From the NCBI RefSeq assembly GCF_051622035.1, contig NC_135355.1, positions 6,498,001-6,562,000 of the forward strand: a stretch of DNA of 64,000 nt. Reading direction: 5' to 3'. Made by a program: the position numbers and the translations under genes. This document shows, piece after piece, positions 22,433 to 37,800 of this stretch. The notes beneath the pieces were generated by a model. It saw only the letters and a program-made list of their open reading frames with translations, did no database searches and had not been told where the DNA came from. This stretch comes from Arctopsyche grandis (taxonomy: Eukaryota > Arthropoda > Insecta > Trichoptera > Hydropsychidae). Position 1 is the first letter of the stretch; every line of letters starts with the position of its first letter.

Positions 22433-25400
22433 ATGTCTGCGTCTGAAGACGAAGTAGATATATTAGGAGACACCCCACCAGCTTCTGTGTATGTTTTCGT
22501 TTTTTCATGAATCTAAATACTAAATTCATTCAAGTTATATGACCAATTCGAAAGCCCAATAATTAATTGTTCTTTTAACTGATTTCAGATCGACGTACTC
22601 TGATATATTAAAATGTGACTATTTAAATCAACCTCACGCTTCATCCTGGCTATTGGATTCTTCGACTGCTCCGAGTTGGTGTGATAATATTCAGCAAGAT
22701 TATGGCAACATGTATGTTGAATCACTTTTGAATGTCATCTTTGTTACTATATTTAACACTATTTCTTTTCGATTTCTGAACCACTTGAATAAGAGTGGCA
22801 TAAATTAAAATCACGTCGTTTTGATTTCACCTTTCTTTTGAATCCTAATAGAAATTCTTTATATACATAGAAACAATTTTTGTTAATTAATATGGAATAA
22901 TATTCATCAGATTTGATTTGCCAAATAATTGTTTGGTATCTGATGACGATCAGCAACCGTCTACTAGCAGTGATTTGATTAATAAATGGACAGATTCTGA
23001 GAAGCGGTTACTTCTTGAAGGAATTGTAAGAAATTTTGTTTTTATTGTATGTGCGCTTCTGTATATAAAGTGTCTCAAAACGTTTTCAATATTTGTAGGA
23101 TATATACGATAATGACGTTCATAAGCTTTCAAGTTTTGTTGGATCAAAGACCGTTTCTGAAGTCAAATCATTCATCGAATCGGACCACGGATTGCAATTG
23201 AAATTGTCTCGCAAAATAAAATCTGATTTTCAACCTACCGAAATTTTAAAATCTGAAGATTATGAATACAATGAATTGTTGACTGATAATGATATTCCAG
23301 CATCTATCGAAGAAGTTATTAGTATGGTTAGTACAGCGGAAACTACAGTGCCTAACAACAAAAGAAAAATGATTCCGAAACAAATTAATAGAACGATTGT
23401 GAATGTTCACAAAAGTTTGTTAAAAAATTCACAAACTATAGATAATTTAATGCCGATCGAAGATTTAAGATCTAATTCACTTTTGTTAAATAAAAACATC
23501 GATGATATGAAGTATGACAGTTCTCACAATTCCGATGAAATGTTCATTAGAAATATATTACGCAGTCATATGTCTTCCGATAAAAATGTTTTAAAAGGAA
23601 CAGACAAAAAAGAAAACGAAAAAATTATGGAAAGGGTCGACAAATATGATAATGATATAAATTCGTTTTTCACCAAGAGGAGAAGATCGAGTTCTTTCAA
23701 TAAAAAAAAGATAAAAACTCAGATTACAATCAAGAATTTAAAGTCCAAAGGTAATCTTTACAGTAATAAAATCAATAAAGGACATTCTTCTTTAATGCAA
23801 ATAGTTACAGGATCGGGTCAAATACTTCCTTTGAGCGAAGGAGAACAAGTTGTATGTTTTTTTCTAATACATTCTAAAGCCACCTATTATACGAATGAAG
23901 TTTTATTCAAATATGATTATTTCAGATAAAAATTGATAAGACATCACATACTGAAGTCGAGAGTGATATAGAAATCGACATTGACGATGATGCATGTTTT
24001 GAAAATCAGAAAAAACCTCAGAAGATTTCGACTGACATTACTTTAGTAGATAGTTCTCCAATTAAAACTATAGAAAACGATACGATTGATATTCCCATTC
24101 ATATGAAACCTGTATTAGAAAGTACACCAGTGCCTGAATGTGAATGGAAAGTATCAAGCGATGAAATTAGTCAAATAGAGAAATTTTTAAACCCTGATTT
24201 TTTTAAAGGTATAGCATAATTACATAAATATATAAATATCTGTAATAAAATGCAGTCAATGTATATTTTGTAATATTTAGGCAGCAGTACAAAAACACCA
24301 GAGCGTTATTTATTGATACGTTCTCACCTCATAAACGTTTGGCAAGAGAGCAAACCGAATTATCTAAGTAAAACTACAGCTAGAAATGGCTTAAAAAATT
24401 GTGGCGACGTTAATTGCATAAGTAGAATTCACACCGTTTTGGAACAAATCGGTGCTATCAACTTCGGATGTGGTATATCATTGAATAAACCGCTACAAAT
24501 ACAACTTCTCATATTGTTTTTACCTTATGGAAATATTTATTTTTAGAACAAACCGTATACATAAGACCACTAACTGATATAATGAAGAAGAATATCATCA
24601 GCGAAAGTGCCCCGATTGAAAATCTACACCAAAGTCTTGTTAGCGATGTACCAAGACAACGCAAGAAGAAGTTGATTTTGGTATGCGTTACGTTTGGTAT
24701 TGTATTATTTAATACTTTATCATTATTTATCATTTTATATGACTACAGGATGGTGATGGTGGCTATACCATTACGCACAGCGAATATGGAGAAATTTACG
24801 AAGCCATTGCCGAGCCCAAGCAACATCGTCCAAAGAAGAAACCTGTAAATTTAATCCACTGCAGATTATTCGACAATGAACATCCTGTAATTGAAATTTA
24901 ACTTTATTTGTACCGTTATATGAAAAAGCTCAATATCAATCATTCTGCAAATTCTTTCAGGCACCTTATTCAGTACATATATATTTGTCATCGTTGATTT
25001 TAATGGACGTTCATAGTTATACGTCTAAAGCTGAAGTGATGGGACTTCTTGGCGGCGAATTTCTATCTGATCAAAATGTAATACTCATCAAGAAGTATAT
25101 ACCTTGTGATAGTCTGGAAAATAGTGGAACGCATTGCGACATGTGTCCAGGTACGCTTTGCGCAATTCAAATTTTTATACTTTTGGCAAGAAGGTGTGTT
25201 GACTCGAGTCCTGGCCTAAGAAAATACGTTTGTGTTTTGAAAAAGTTTCTTTATTTGTATTCAGTATACAAGTGTGTATTATTTTATGCATGGCGAAGGA
25301 GCTAGTTGCTCGACTTCGGAGGAGTAGACTGGTTGGACTCCAGAAGCTCACTGTGTCGTCTGGGGCTGGTATGGTGATTTATATACTTTTGTTCGATATG

Positions 25401-26794
25401 CGGCTGTGTGCTGATGTCATTGTTCGGAGATTGCGTGGGGGGTCAGGTCTAGGGTTCGTTTGTTGTTCAGCTGCGTAATGTTATTCTTGTACGTTCGTGC
25501 ATTCCGGATCACTTGACGCGTGTCTAAAAGTCGTTTGCTGTGCAGATGTACGATTCGTGTTTTTCTCCAGGTGTAGGGTGGTGTGGCTTCAGGTCATTTG
25601 GTCTGGGTGTACAGCTAGTACAATGTATTCCTACAATCCTTACTTCCAAAACTCATTTCACGCGCTGTCTACATTTTCAGTATCGCAGAGTAGGGCTTCG
25701 AATTTGATATCACAGCAAGGATTAAAAACCGTCGGATGGTATCATAGTCATCCACTTTTTCCGCCGCAGCCGTCAGCTCAAGATATTCTGTCTCAAGCCG
25801 ATCTACAGATGGCCTTTTCGCCGCACCCGTTCGTAGCTGTAATAGTGTCGCCTTTTTGGCCACCTGGAAGGACTTCTTCTCAGTATAAGTGCGTCTCGTT
25901 GGTTAAATTTCAATTGCAATTAATTCTGTTTTTTTAATTCTACATTATTTTCAGGTGTTTCATCACAAAACAGGAGTGTGTAGAATCGGGCGTTAATAAT
26001 ACAGCTTATAAATTTAAAACAAATTTGTATTGCGATTTGGATAACCAGTTCGGAGTGAAAAATCTTTTGCTCGAGTTGGAAAATCTTTATAATAAGCAGC
26101 GATCGGCGACAGAAAATTATTTGATAAATTTTAAAACTGACATCTGTATAAATACTAATATGGCTTATTTAGAAAAGGTAAATTTAGGTTGCATCTTTAT
26201 TTTATTGTTTTCAGTTTACTTTTTAAAGGAAGACATGTAGAAATTTAAGTTCAATGAGAGAAGTAGAAGAATTTATCGGTAACAAAAAACCATTATAAAG
26301 ACTGCTTAATTGTAGGCGTATCCTGTGATGGTTCTTTGTTACCGATAAGTAATCAGATATCCAGGGATAATTATATATCATTACAGAAACTATTCAATTT
26401 AAAAGTATTTAATACAATATAAAACTTGCAATCTACTTCCAACTTACAATCTTCATATGTTTGTCCATAATTGGAAAATAATTTAATGACAAAAATATAT
26501 TACATAACTATAAATGTGTATATAGTATTATATAAAGACGTATAAAATAGTATGTAAGTTTTGAAAAAATGATTTGGTGGAAATGATATTGCTGCCGATA
26601 AGTTCTGCTCCTGAAATGGAAGATTAAACTTCTACATGTCTTCTCGTGGCGTATATGTGGTTTTCTTTTAAATGATGTTTGAAATGTTTTAGTGTATATC
26701 CAGCATTAAGTATCATCTGAATGCTTGTAATCCGAAAGTACAAGGAGAAATACGCGAAAGCATAATCAGTGGCTTAGTCAAAATATTGACATAG
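22433..26794 (+). CDS. MYSM1: MYSM1, histone H2A deubiquitinase (SANT-SWIRM-MPN)
   Basis: Twelve exons: 22433-22488, 22589-22711, 22911-23035, 23099-23851, 23936-24208, 24281-24472, 24547-24680, 24749-24886, 24961-25150, 25681-25888, 25955-26177 and 26693-26794; 838 aa. Order: acidic N-terminus; a SANT/Myb domain ([20 protein letters not shown]) near 80-135; a long Lys/Ser-rich linker; SWIRM ([20 protein letters not shown] then [13 protein letters not shown]) near 420-515; MPN near 595-770. The JAMM zinc site is intact: the Glu of EVMGLLGG and GWYHSHP with PSAQD (HxH, then S-x-x-D). Known role: JAMM metalloprotease that removes ubiquitin from histone H2A. The 530-bp intron separating the JAMM Glu from HxH holds an LTR, and the last intron holds a MITE. 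Confidence 0.93.
25184..25635 (-). mobile_element. Solo LTR in MYSM1 intron 9
   Basis: Reverse-strand copy ending TTCCTACA on the right (the start of the LTR). On the left it has the GTTGACTCGAGTCCTGGCCTAAGAAAA block that corresponds to the GTTGACC...AGGCC..AACGAAA block of the other LTRs. The left boundary is approximate; the flanks ATAC and ATCC give only a weak TSD. It lies between exons 9 and 10 and leaves both splice sites clear. Confidence 0.6.
26230..26643. mobile_element. MITE in the last MYSM1 intron
   Basis: The ends AAGACATGTAGAA and TTCTACATGTCTT are a perfect 13-bp terminal inverted repeat. An inner hairpin pairs TTATCGGTAACAAA (26271) with TTTGTTACCGATAA (26335). Non-coding. 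TSD not resolved, so the superfamily is open. Confidence 0.6.
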
Positions 26795-27179
26795 ACGGGT
26801 GATGCTAATATTATAAATTAAATCAATTTATTTATTATTTTAACTTACAGTAAAATGCGTAAAATAATTTAAGTTACGTAATAAGTTGTATTTTTATATT
26901 AAAATATAGAATATTTTTATGATTTCTTTTGTTTGTTTTTTTAACTTGGATCCCTCTATTTTGGTTTTTATTTTTTGTCTCTTTTTCCATAGTAAATTTG
27001 ATAGATGAATTGCACGTAGGAAAAAATATGACATTGAAAATATTTTTTAATGGCAACACTTTATATTTAAAACTGACATTTGAGTTGTGGTTTTCGACGG
27101 TGAGCCATTTATTGACCGGATTTTCCTCAAAGGTTTCTAATCTTATCACAGCATTCGACTGCACTCAATAGAAGCCGAA
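26795..27179. other. MYSM1-SQOR intergenic region
   Basis: 385 bp between the MYSM1 stop and the SQOR ATG in tandem genes. It must hold the MYSM1 poly(A) site and the SQOR promoter. Reading frames of 80-96 codons exist on both strands, but they overlap each other and match no family I know. Confidence 0.4.
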
Positions 27180-30494
<3,315 letters not shown>

Positions 30495-30522
30495 AATGAA
30501 TAATATATTAATCAGTTATAAC

Positions 30523-31035
30523 CAGGGCTGTGGAGTCGAAGTCAGAGTTATAAAAAATCAACCGACTACGACTCCTTTTTATTATTTTTTTAAATTAATA
30601 ATATTACGGTATGCATCAACTAGTCTCCAATAATAAATTGAAATTTAATAATTTCTATATAAAAATCATGAATTTCTTTATGAACATTATAAATAAAATC
30701 GTTGATTTGCATATATTTTGATGTATTCTGTTTCCTCCATGTCATACTTTTTTTTTTAATCGATTTGTTTGTGTATGAAATTCATACACATATACTATGA
30801 ATGTACTTACTTTTTATTTATTTATACGTATTTCATTACCAATAATTCAATAAATTGGGTTACATGTCAATTTGTTTTGATTTTTTAATTCCTTTAATTA
30901 TTTATATTTGAAAATCGTTATTATTTTTATTACTAACAATTTTATACGTTGGCAAGAAAAGTCGATCTTACTAAAATCGCTCAAGTTCGAGTCGAATCAT
31001 TTTATAATCATCACATTTTATAATCCACAGCTCTG
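30523..31035. mobile_element. hAT-type MITE after SQOR
   Basis: Ends CAGGGCTGTGGAGTCG and CCACAGCTCTG are inverted. The flanks GTTATAAC (30515-30522) and ATTATAAC (31036-31043) match 7 of 8, a hAT-type TSD. The body is very AT-rich and non-coding. A related copy in the opposite sense is at 41414-41885. Confidence 0.7.
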
Positions 31036-31043
31036 ATTATAAC

Positions 31044-31876
31044 AGAATGTTGCAGTTTTACTATAATATGTTGTTAAACCATATCCTGTAATTAGAAACA
31101 ATTTTATTATATTGTTAATTATAACTTAAGTTTTATTATTAAATTTTATTTTAAAATACATGTAACAAATTATTATGATCTATGTATTTATAAATTTAAT
31201 TACATTATAATTTTTTTAATAAAAAAAGATATTTTTATTTCCCAATCATTCGATTTTGGGAATTTTACATTTTTATATAAAATTCTAGTATAATCACATT
31301 ATAAATTAGTATTTTTACTTAACTTGTGTCTTATTAGTACACTACATTATAAAATATGTCAATTACTTTATCCACAATTAAAAATACACTGGCATTTTTA
31401 TACTATTTTAACCTTCCTTTGCAAATATATTTGTTAATATTAGCAGAAGAGATTAAACTGTGCTATTTTTATAGATTTGTTATCTCTATTCAGTGTCATG
31501 TATTCTTCGAATACGTGATAAGATTACTAATAGTAAAATATTTTGCACTAAGCAGAATAGTTTTATTGACACGGTGGTTTACTTGTATAAAGTATGCAAT
31601 TTCATTTATGTGTGTTATTTATTATTCTCAACGTCGTTTCAAATTCTAAACGGATGCAAACTTTAATATATCATTAAATAAAATCAATGAAATGATTTTG
31701 ATATGAATTTACAATATATTTACAAAATATTTAAACTCGTTTGATTTTATTAAACCTGCGTCATATCTTTATCCAGAATACTACAGTATTATTTAATACT
31801 TACTAATGTTTGATTTAATTCATTTTTAATAATCACAAATGTTGAATTAAGTCCATGAGCAATTTGTTATAAATAT
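31044..31876. other. Gap between SQOR and the LRR gene
   Basis: Very AT-rich convergent intergenic DNA, probably mostly 3' UTR and poly(A) region of the LRR gene on the reverse strand. A hydrophobic open frame at 31356-31649 (+) looks like a by-product of A/T richness. No repeat was recognised. Confidence 0.4.
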
Positions 31877-34800
31877 TTAAGCATTATTTAAAGCAAAATT
31901 TTCTCCGTTCATTCTCGCTTGTTCGCTATCTGCCATAGTTTGTCTCTGTCTCGTCATTTTCCGCCTGATTTGACGACTGTGTCTGTATTTACCCTTGATA
32001 AGGTATACAATAAGGGCGGCAGCTACGATAAATAATACTAATATCGCGATGAATAGTACGATCATGATGATGGTGTGACTACCGAGCGTGCCATCCTCGG
32101 CAGATCCTGACGTTGATTCTGAAAGCTGAAACGAATTAAACATATTAAATATATTATTGATGCTAAGTATCCGATCAAATTATTCAATAGCATACTAAGT
32201 AATTTTCCATGTGTCTACTTTTTCTTGAATCACTGCAGAAAGCCCGTTCGCCCCATTTATACCAATGGACAAAACGCAAACCTTTGAATTGCCGTGGTGA
32301 ATCACACCTGAAATTTGCATTTTTTCACAGTACAAAAAAAATTACACAGCAACAAAAAAATCACTTTATTTCTTACCGGAGCGGAGACTAATCAATTTTT
32401 ACTAAGTTCTACCCACTTAATTCGAATATGACAATGATTTTTACTATCTTCTTCTCGTTTATGAGATATAAGCATAGAAGTAGAATGCCGATGCGGTGCA
32501 AACGATCGACAAGCGCCAGACAGACTGAACCACAGATTAACGACACGTGTACCTTATGCGTGCGCACTGCTCGCGCTTACACTAAGCGAAATCTACCCGA
32601 AGTCCCGACATACACCTGCCCTGTATACGTTCTGTGCTTCTGATACTTTAGTTCCGAATTTTGCCTTATTAAACTCGCCAGAAAGATCCAACTCAATTTT
32701 AATAATTGCTTCTGTGCACATCGAAAGGGGTTACCTGACAACTCGTTCACAGATTTTCCGTAAACCGAGGATGCGCTCCAGGCATTACGTATACGGCCAT
32801 CTCTTTCTCACCCCGTCTGTTCACCAAGATCTCGTTTACTATGCCATTACGTATGCAGCCATCTCTTTCACAGACCGTCTGGCATAGTAAACGAGATCTT
32901 GGTGAACAGACGGGGTGAGAAAGAGATGGCCGTATACGTAATGCCTGGAGCGCATCCTCGGTTTACGGAAAATCTGTGAACGAGTTGTCGTGTCACCATC
33001 GAAAGGTTACTCGTCATCTGATGTGCAATCTATCATTCGTGAAGTCGAGAATTGCGTTTAAAGCAGCCATCCAGTTAATCTGTGGTTCAGTCTGTCTGGC
33101 GCTTGTCGATCGTTTGCACCAAACCCGTAGAATGCATATAATGGTCATTGTTAACAAAAGTACCGTCTAAAAGCGAGCCATCGAAGAGAGAGACGGAAAG
33201 TCAGAAGAGAGAGAGAGAGACGAAGTTTAGCAAACAATGAACAAACTCTGCCGCGCAGAGTTTTTGTAGCAACATTTTTGGAGGCTGAGAGCGATTCTAT
33301 GCATTCTACTTCTATGGATACAAGCGTATAAGAAGGCGCAATTTTTATAGATTTTTGGCTTTAACTCTAAATTTAGTATTGCTGTGCCAAAAGTCCCTGC
33401 GCTACAAACGATTGCAAATCAAGCGGGCGCATGCTCATTTCATACTTTTGTCTCGGCTTTTGCCATTTTAAACTTGCCAGAAAGATCCAACTCAATTTTA
33501 AGAATTGCTAATCATCAATGTACATCAAATATTGTCAACCGTCAAATGTTTTTTCTATTGATTGTGATTTTTTGTTGCTTTAAAACGGTTCTGTGATTAT
33601 TGGTCACAGAGCGCTTGCCCAAAAGTCACTAAAATCTCTATAACGGCACATATGGATTTGCCGACTTTTTTAAATCAGTTTTCAATAATCCTACTGATTC
33701 CATGGAACCTACCAATGACTCGGAATTTACTTTCCCCACTTTAGCGATTAATCATCTTGACTCTTCCGATCTGAAATATGGCTTTCTAAAGTTAAAAAAT
33801 ATTTATTCTTCCGGTCCTGACTCCATCCCTAATTACATCCTAAAAGGATGTGAGGTTAGTCTCTTAGAACCTTTAAAATTCATTTTTAATTTAATTCTAA
33901 GGAACTCTTCATTCCCCAATTTATGGAAATGCTCTAAAGTAACTCCTATTCATAAGAAGGAAGATAAATCTTGTGTAAGGAACTACAGACCAATAACTAT
34001 CTTGTCAGCGCCAGCCAAAATGTTTGAGGTAATATTACACAGATACATTTTTAATCACTTTCAAAGTATGCTCATTGATCAGCAGCATGGCTTTCGTCCG
34101 GCCAGATCAGCTATTACCAACTTGTTATGTTTCTCTAATGACATAACCAGCACTTTGGATTGTAATAATCAAATGGATGTAATATATACTGATTTTGAGA
34201 AGGCGTTTGATAAAGTTGATCATAAAATTTTGGTTAGTAAATTAAGTTTTATTGGATTTACTTATAATCTTGTTGGTCTTTTTATTTCTTATTTACAGGA
34301 TCGACGTCAATTCGTTAAGTTTGGGAGTTGCTTTTCTTATGAGTATGTTGCCACTTCTGGGATTCCCCAAGGATCAAATCTTGGCCCTTTATTATTCCTA
34401 ATATTTATCAACGATATTCAATCTTCTATTCACCATTCTAAATTTTTATTATATGCGGATGACTTAAAAATCTATAAGAGAATAATTGATTTACCTGACG
34501 CTCTTTATTTGCAAGAGGATTTGAATTCTATTTATGAATGGGCTAATGTTAATAAACTTCCCTTCAATATCCTAAAGTGTCGGGTCATTTCTTACTCTCG
34601 TTCTCGTTCTCCTATTAAATATCCGTATAAATTTCATGATTCTCTTCTTCAGAGAGAATTATTTATATCTGATCTGGGAATTGTCTTCGAAAATAGTTGG
34701 AGTTTCAACATTCACATTGAGAATATCTGTGATAGGGCAACAAAAATCCTTGGATTCGTAATCCGTAATTCGTCCGAACTAGGGCTCACTGCCATTCGTC

Positions 34801-37800
34801 TCTTATATTGTACATTAGTTCGCAGTGTGCTCGAGTTTGGCTCCATTATATGGTCTCCCTATCAACTTCGTTACTCTCTAATGTTGGAACGAGTCCAAAG
34901 GAAATTCCTTAGATTTTTATATCTGAAGACATTTGGATTTTATCCATATCTGTTCCCTAGTGCCTTTGTCTTGGGATCTTTGGGTTTCAACTCCCTGGCA
35001 AAGAGAAGAGATTTATTTCTTGGGAAACATTTCGTAAAATTACTTAGAGGAGAGATTCACAATCCCACTATCCTGGAGAAACTAAAATTCTGGGCCCCGG
35101 AAAATCGTAGAGTTTTAAGAAAACATGATATATTTTTACCAATTAGGGCTAAATCAAACGTGCTCATGAACTCCCCCCTCTCGAGAGCTGTTCGACTCCT
35201 TAACTTACTGGCACATTACTTGGACCTATTCGATGCCAGTTATGTTGAGTTGGTGGAACACATCCTAAATAGCACGATATAAATTTTACAATCTTATTTC
35301 TTTGTTTTTATTTTGTGAAAATATTTTTTACTTGATTTTTATTATTTTTTTATGATGTTTTTTTTTATTTATGATTTTTATTATTTTCTTATGTTTTTTT
35401 TTATTTATGATTTTTATTATTTATTTTATGATGTTTTTTTTTGTAATTTTTATGATTTTTATTATTTGTATTAAAATCACATTGACGCTTTGGGGCAACC
35501 TGTCAAGTCTCTGTGGTATTGATTTTTTAAAATAAAATAAAATAAAATAAAATATGGCAGCCGAAAAGTCCATCATACTAACGATAGCTATCATACTAGC
35601 GAGAACTCGAGTGCCAAATATTCCGTATTCGCGATTTTCATGGCGAAAATTGTCTTTTGGGCGATCGTGATTTGACTAATAATACAATTCCCGTTATATA
35701 TTTCACTACGTTTTCAAGGGTTGGTTTTCAATCTCAATTTTATCTGAATGTATTAATTCGAGCGGTAAATGATTTTAAAATACAAAATGTGAAATATCAT
35801 CGCTCGTAAGTATCGGTATGCAAACGAGAGCGAATGATATGGAGTGATGGGCTCTCCATTATTTATCTCGTTCTTGATATACGCATACGGTCTATTCTCT
35901 AGCTCAATTTAAAATCATTTACCGCTCGAAGTAGTGCGTTTAGATAATAAATAAAATATTGAGATAAAAAATCAATCCTTATAAACGTGGTTAAATGTGA
36001 GACATAAGTGAAAAATAAGCTCATAATACTACAACAAAAAATGTGTAAGAAAAAAGTATATTTTGACTTTTAAAATTCTCTAGATAATTAATTATAAGTA
36101 TTTTAAAGCAATAAAAAAACACAATCAATAGAAAAAACGTCCAACTATTGATTCTAATACTCATTTTTGGCACAGCAATACTAGATTTTTAGTTAAAGAC
36201 TGCAAAAGCCAAAATTCTGTAAAAAATTGCGCATTTCTTTAAATGCTTATATATCATAAATGAGACAAACCAAACAAAAATCATTATCATATTCGAATTG
36301 TTCGTCTTGCATATTCGTCACTCCGCAGATTCATTCCATATTCCGCGTCACTCCATATTCGTCTCGAATTGCATATTCATCACTCCGCTCCGGTAACTAT
36401 TTTTACCGGTGTCATGAACAATCACTCACGGACCTTTCACTCAACGACGTTACGCGCACGACATTTTACTCACGCGAAAACTCGCTCATGAACGTTACAC
36501 TCACGGACGTCGTTGATTGAAAGGTCCGTGGGTGATTTGTCGCGGAACCATTTTTACCGTAGTTCGTGAAGCAATGCAGCATGATTAATATAAAATTCTT
36601 GAAGAAGGTCGTCTAAAATCCATTGTAGATCACAGCTGCAGTCCCACGGATTTCCTTGAAGATTTATTCCCCTGTTCACTTTATTTTCAATTTTTGATAT
36701 TGATTTTAGATTATTGTAACTCAAATCTAACTAAAAATAGCAAAATTAAAATAATTATTTAATTAACTACCAAAATAAAATGTCACAATTTTTATTAAAA
36801 CTTACATGACATATAGAGATATCATTGAATGCTTTTGCTTCAATTTTGGACAGTGCATTGCAATGGGATATTGAAATGTCAATGCATTGATCTAAGTCTC
36901 CCGTTGATGTTTTAGCTTTTATCTTCAACTCGTTTGCTTTGATGATTTTTATTCTGCTCATGTTCTTGGCGGAAAATTTCCTTAAGGAAAGTTCGCTCTC
37001 GAATATCAACTGCTCGATGGGATTTCCGTCGATGGTTAAATCTTCTATTGAAGGTATTGAATTTGAATCAAAACTATGCGGTATTCCTTCTATCAAATTG
37101 TATGAAATGTCTAATACTGAAAGTTTCGTTAACGGCTTCACTATTTCAAATGTTTGCAACTGATTTCTTGACACATTTAAAATCTGAAATTAAATTTAAA
37201 TATAAGAATCTCTATATTATATATGTTATATGGTTTTTAAATACTTAATTCACAAATATGATCAAAATGCTCGATAGCATTCAAAGTAACACAAAAATAG
37301 AAAGGCTTGAAATAACAAGAGGTTACCAAAAAATATACATATGCCTGAATGATATTTTCATAATATGAAATTGAAGTCTAAATAGTAAATGTCCATCAAT
37401 TAAATAAATCCACTTAAATTTAAACTTCTGTGTATTATTAACACTTTGCTTGCGGGCCAAATCGTAACTGCGAAATTTTCTGAGAGCATGGGTAAAAAAC
37501 GGAGATTACAGTCTTCCGCTGTCAAGCAACAATTCACTAAAGACTGTAATCTCCGTTTTTGGCATACAATGTGTTAATAAAAGGGTATATTTTATACAAA
37601 CCTGAATATTATCAAAATTAATATATTTCTCATTGAACATATTGATGAGTTGGTTCTGTGAAATATCTAAGAAAGTCAAACTCTCAGGACAGGATGGCCA
37701 TTCAATTAGTGAATTTTTGGCTATATGCAAACTTTGTATAAATGGAGGGAAGGTGGTTAGTGTTGATATTTCGTTCCACGATAGATTGAGCACCCTCAAC

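Larger units (their letters stand above)
32373..36396. mobile_element. Long foldback family R, copy 1 (filled with insertions)
   Basis: Inverted ends TTACCGGAGCGGAGACTAATCA (left; possibly extending left to ~32338) and CTCCGGTAA (right) bound arms shared with 45472-46812 and 51336-53405. Landmarks are CTCGTTTATGAGATATAAG, ATTGCTGTGCCAAAA and CTATTGATTGTGATTTTT, with their inverses near 36100-36290. It contains MITE M1 (32473-33316), a split foldback (33587-35692) and, inside that, a LINE. No TSD is certain. It occupies LRR gene intron 5. Confidence 0.65.

Noticed and set aside
26874-27164. Reverse-strand frame of 96 codons divergent from SQOR
   Set aside because: Its start would be 15 bp from the SQOR start codon, the C-terminal half is low-complexity Lys/Asn, it overlaps an equal frame on the other strand, and it matches no family I know.
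31356-31649. Hydrophobic 97-codon frame that looks like a membrane protein
   Set aside because: AT-rich codons give Leu/Ile/Phe/Tyr by default; it lies in the 3' flank of the LRR gene with no other support.
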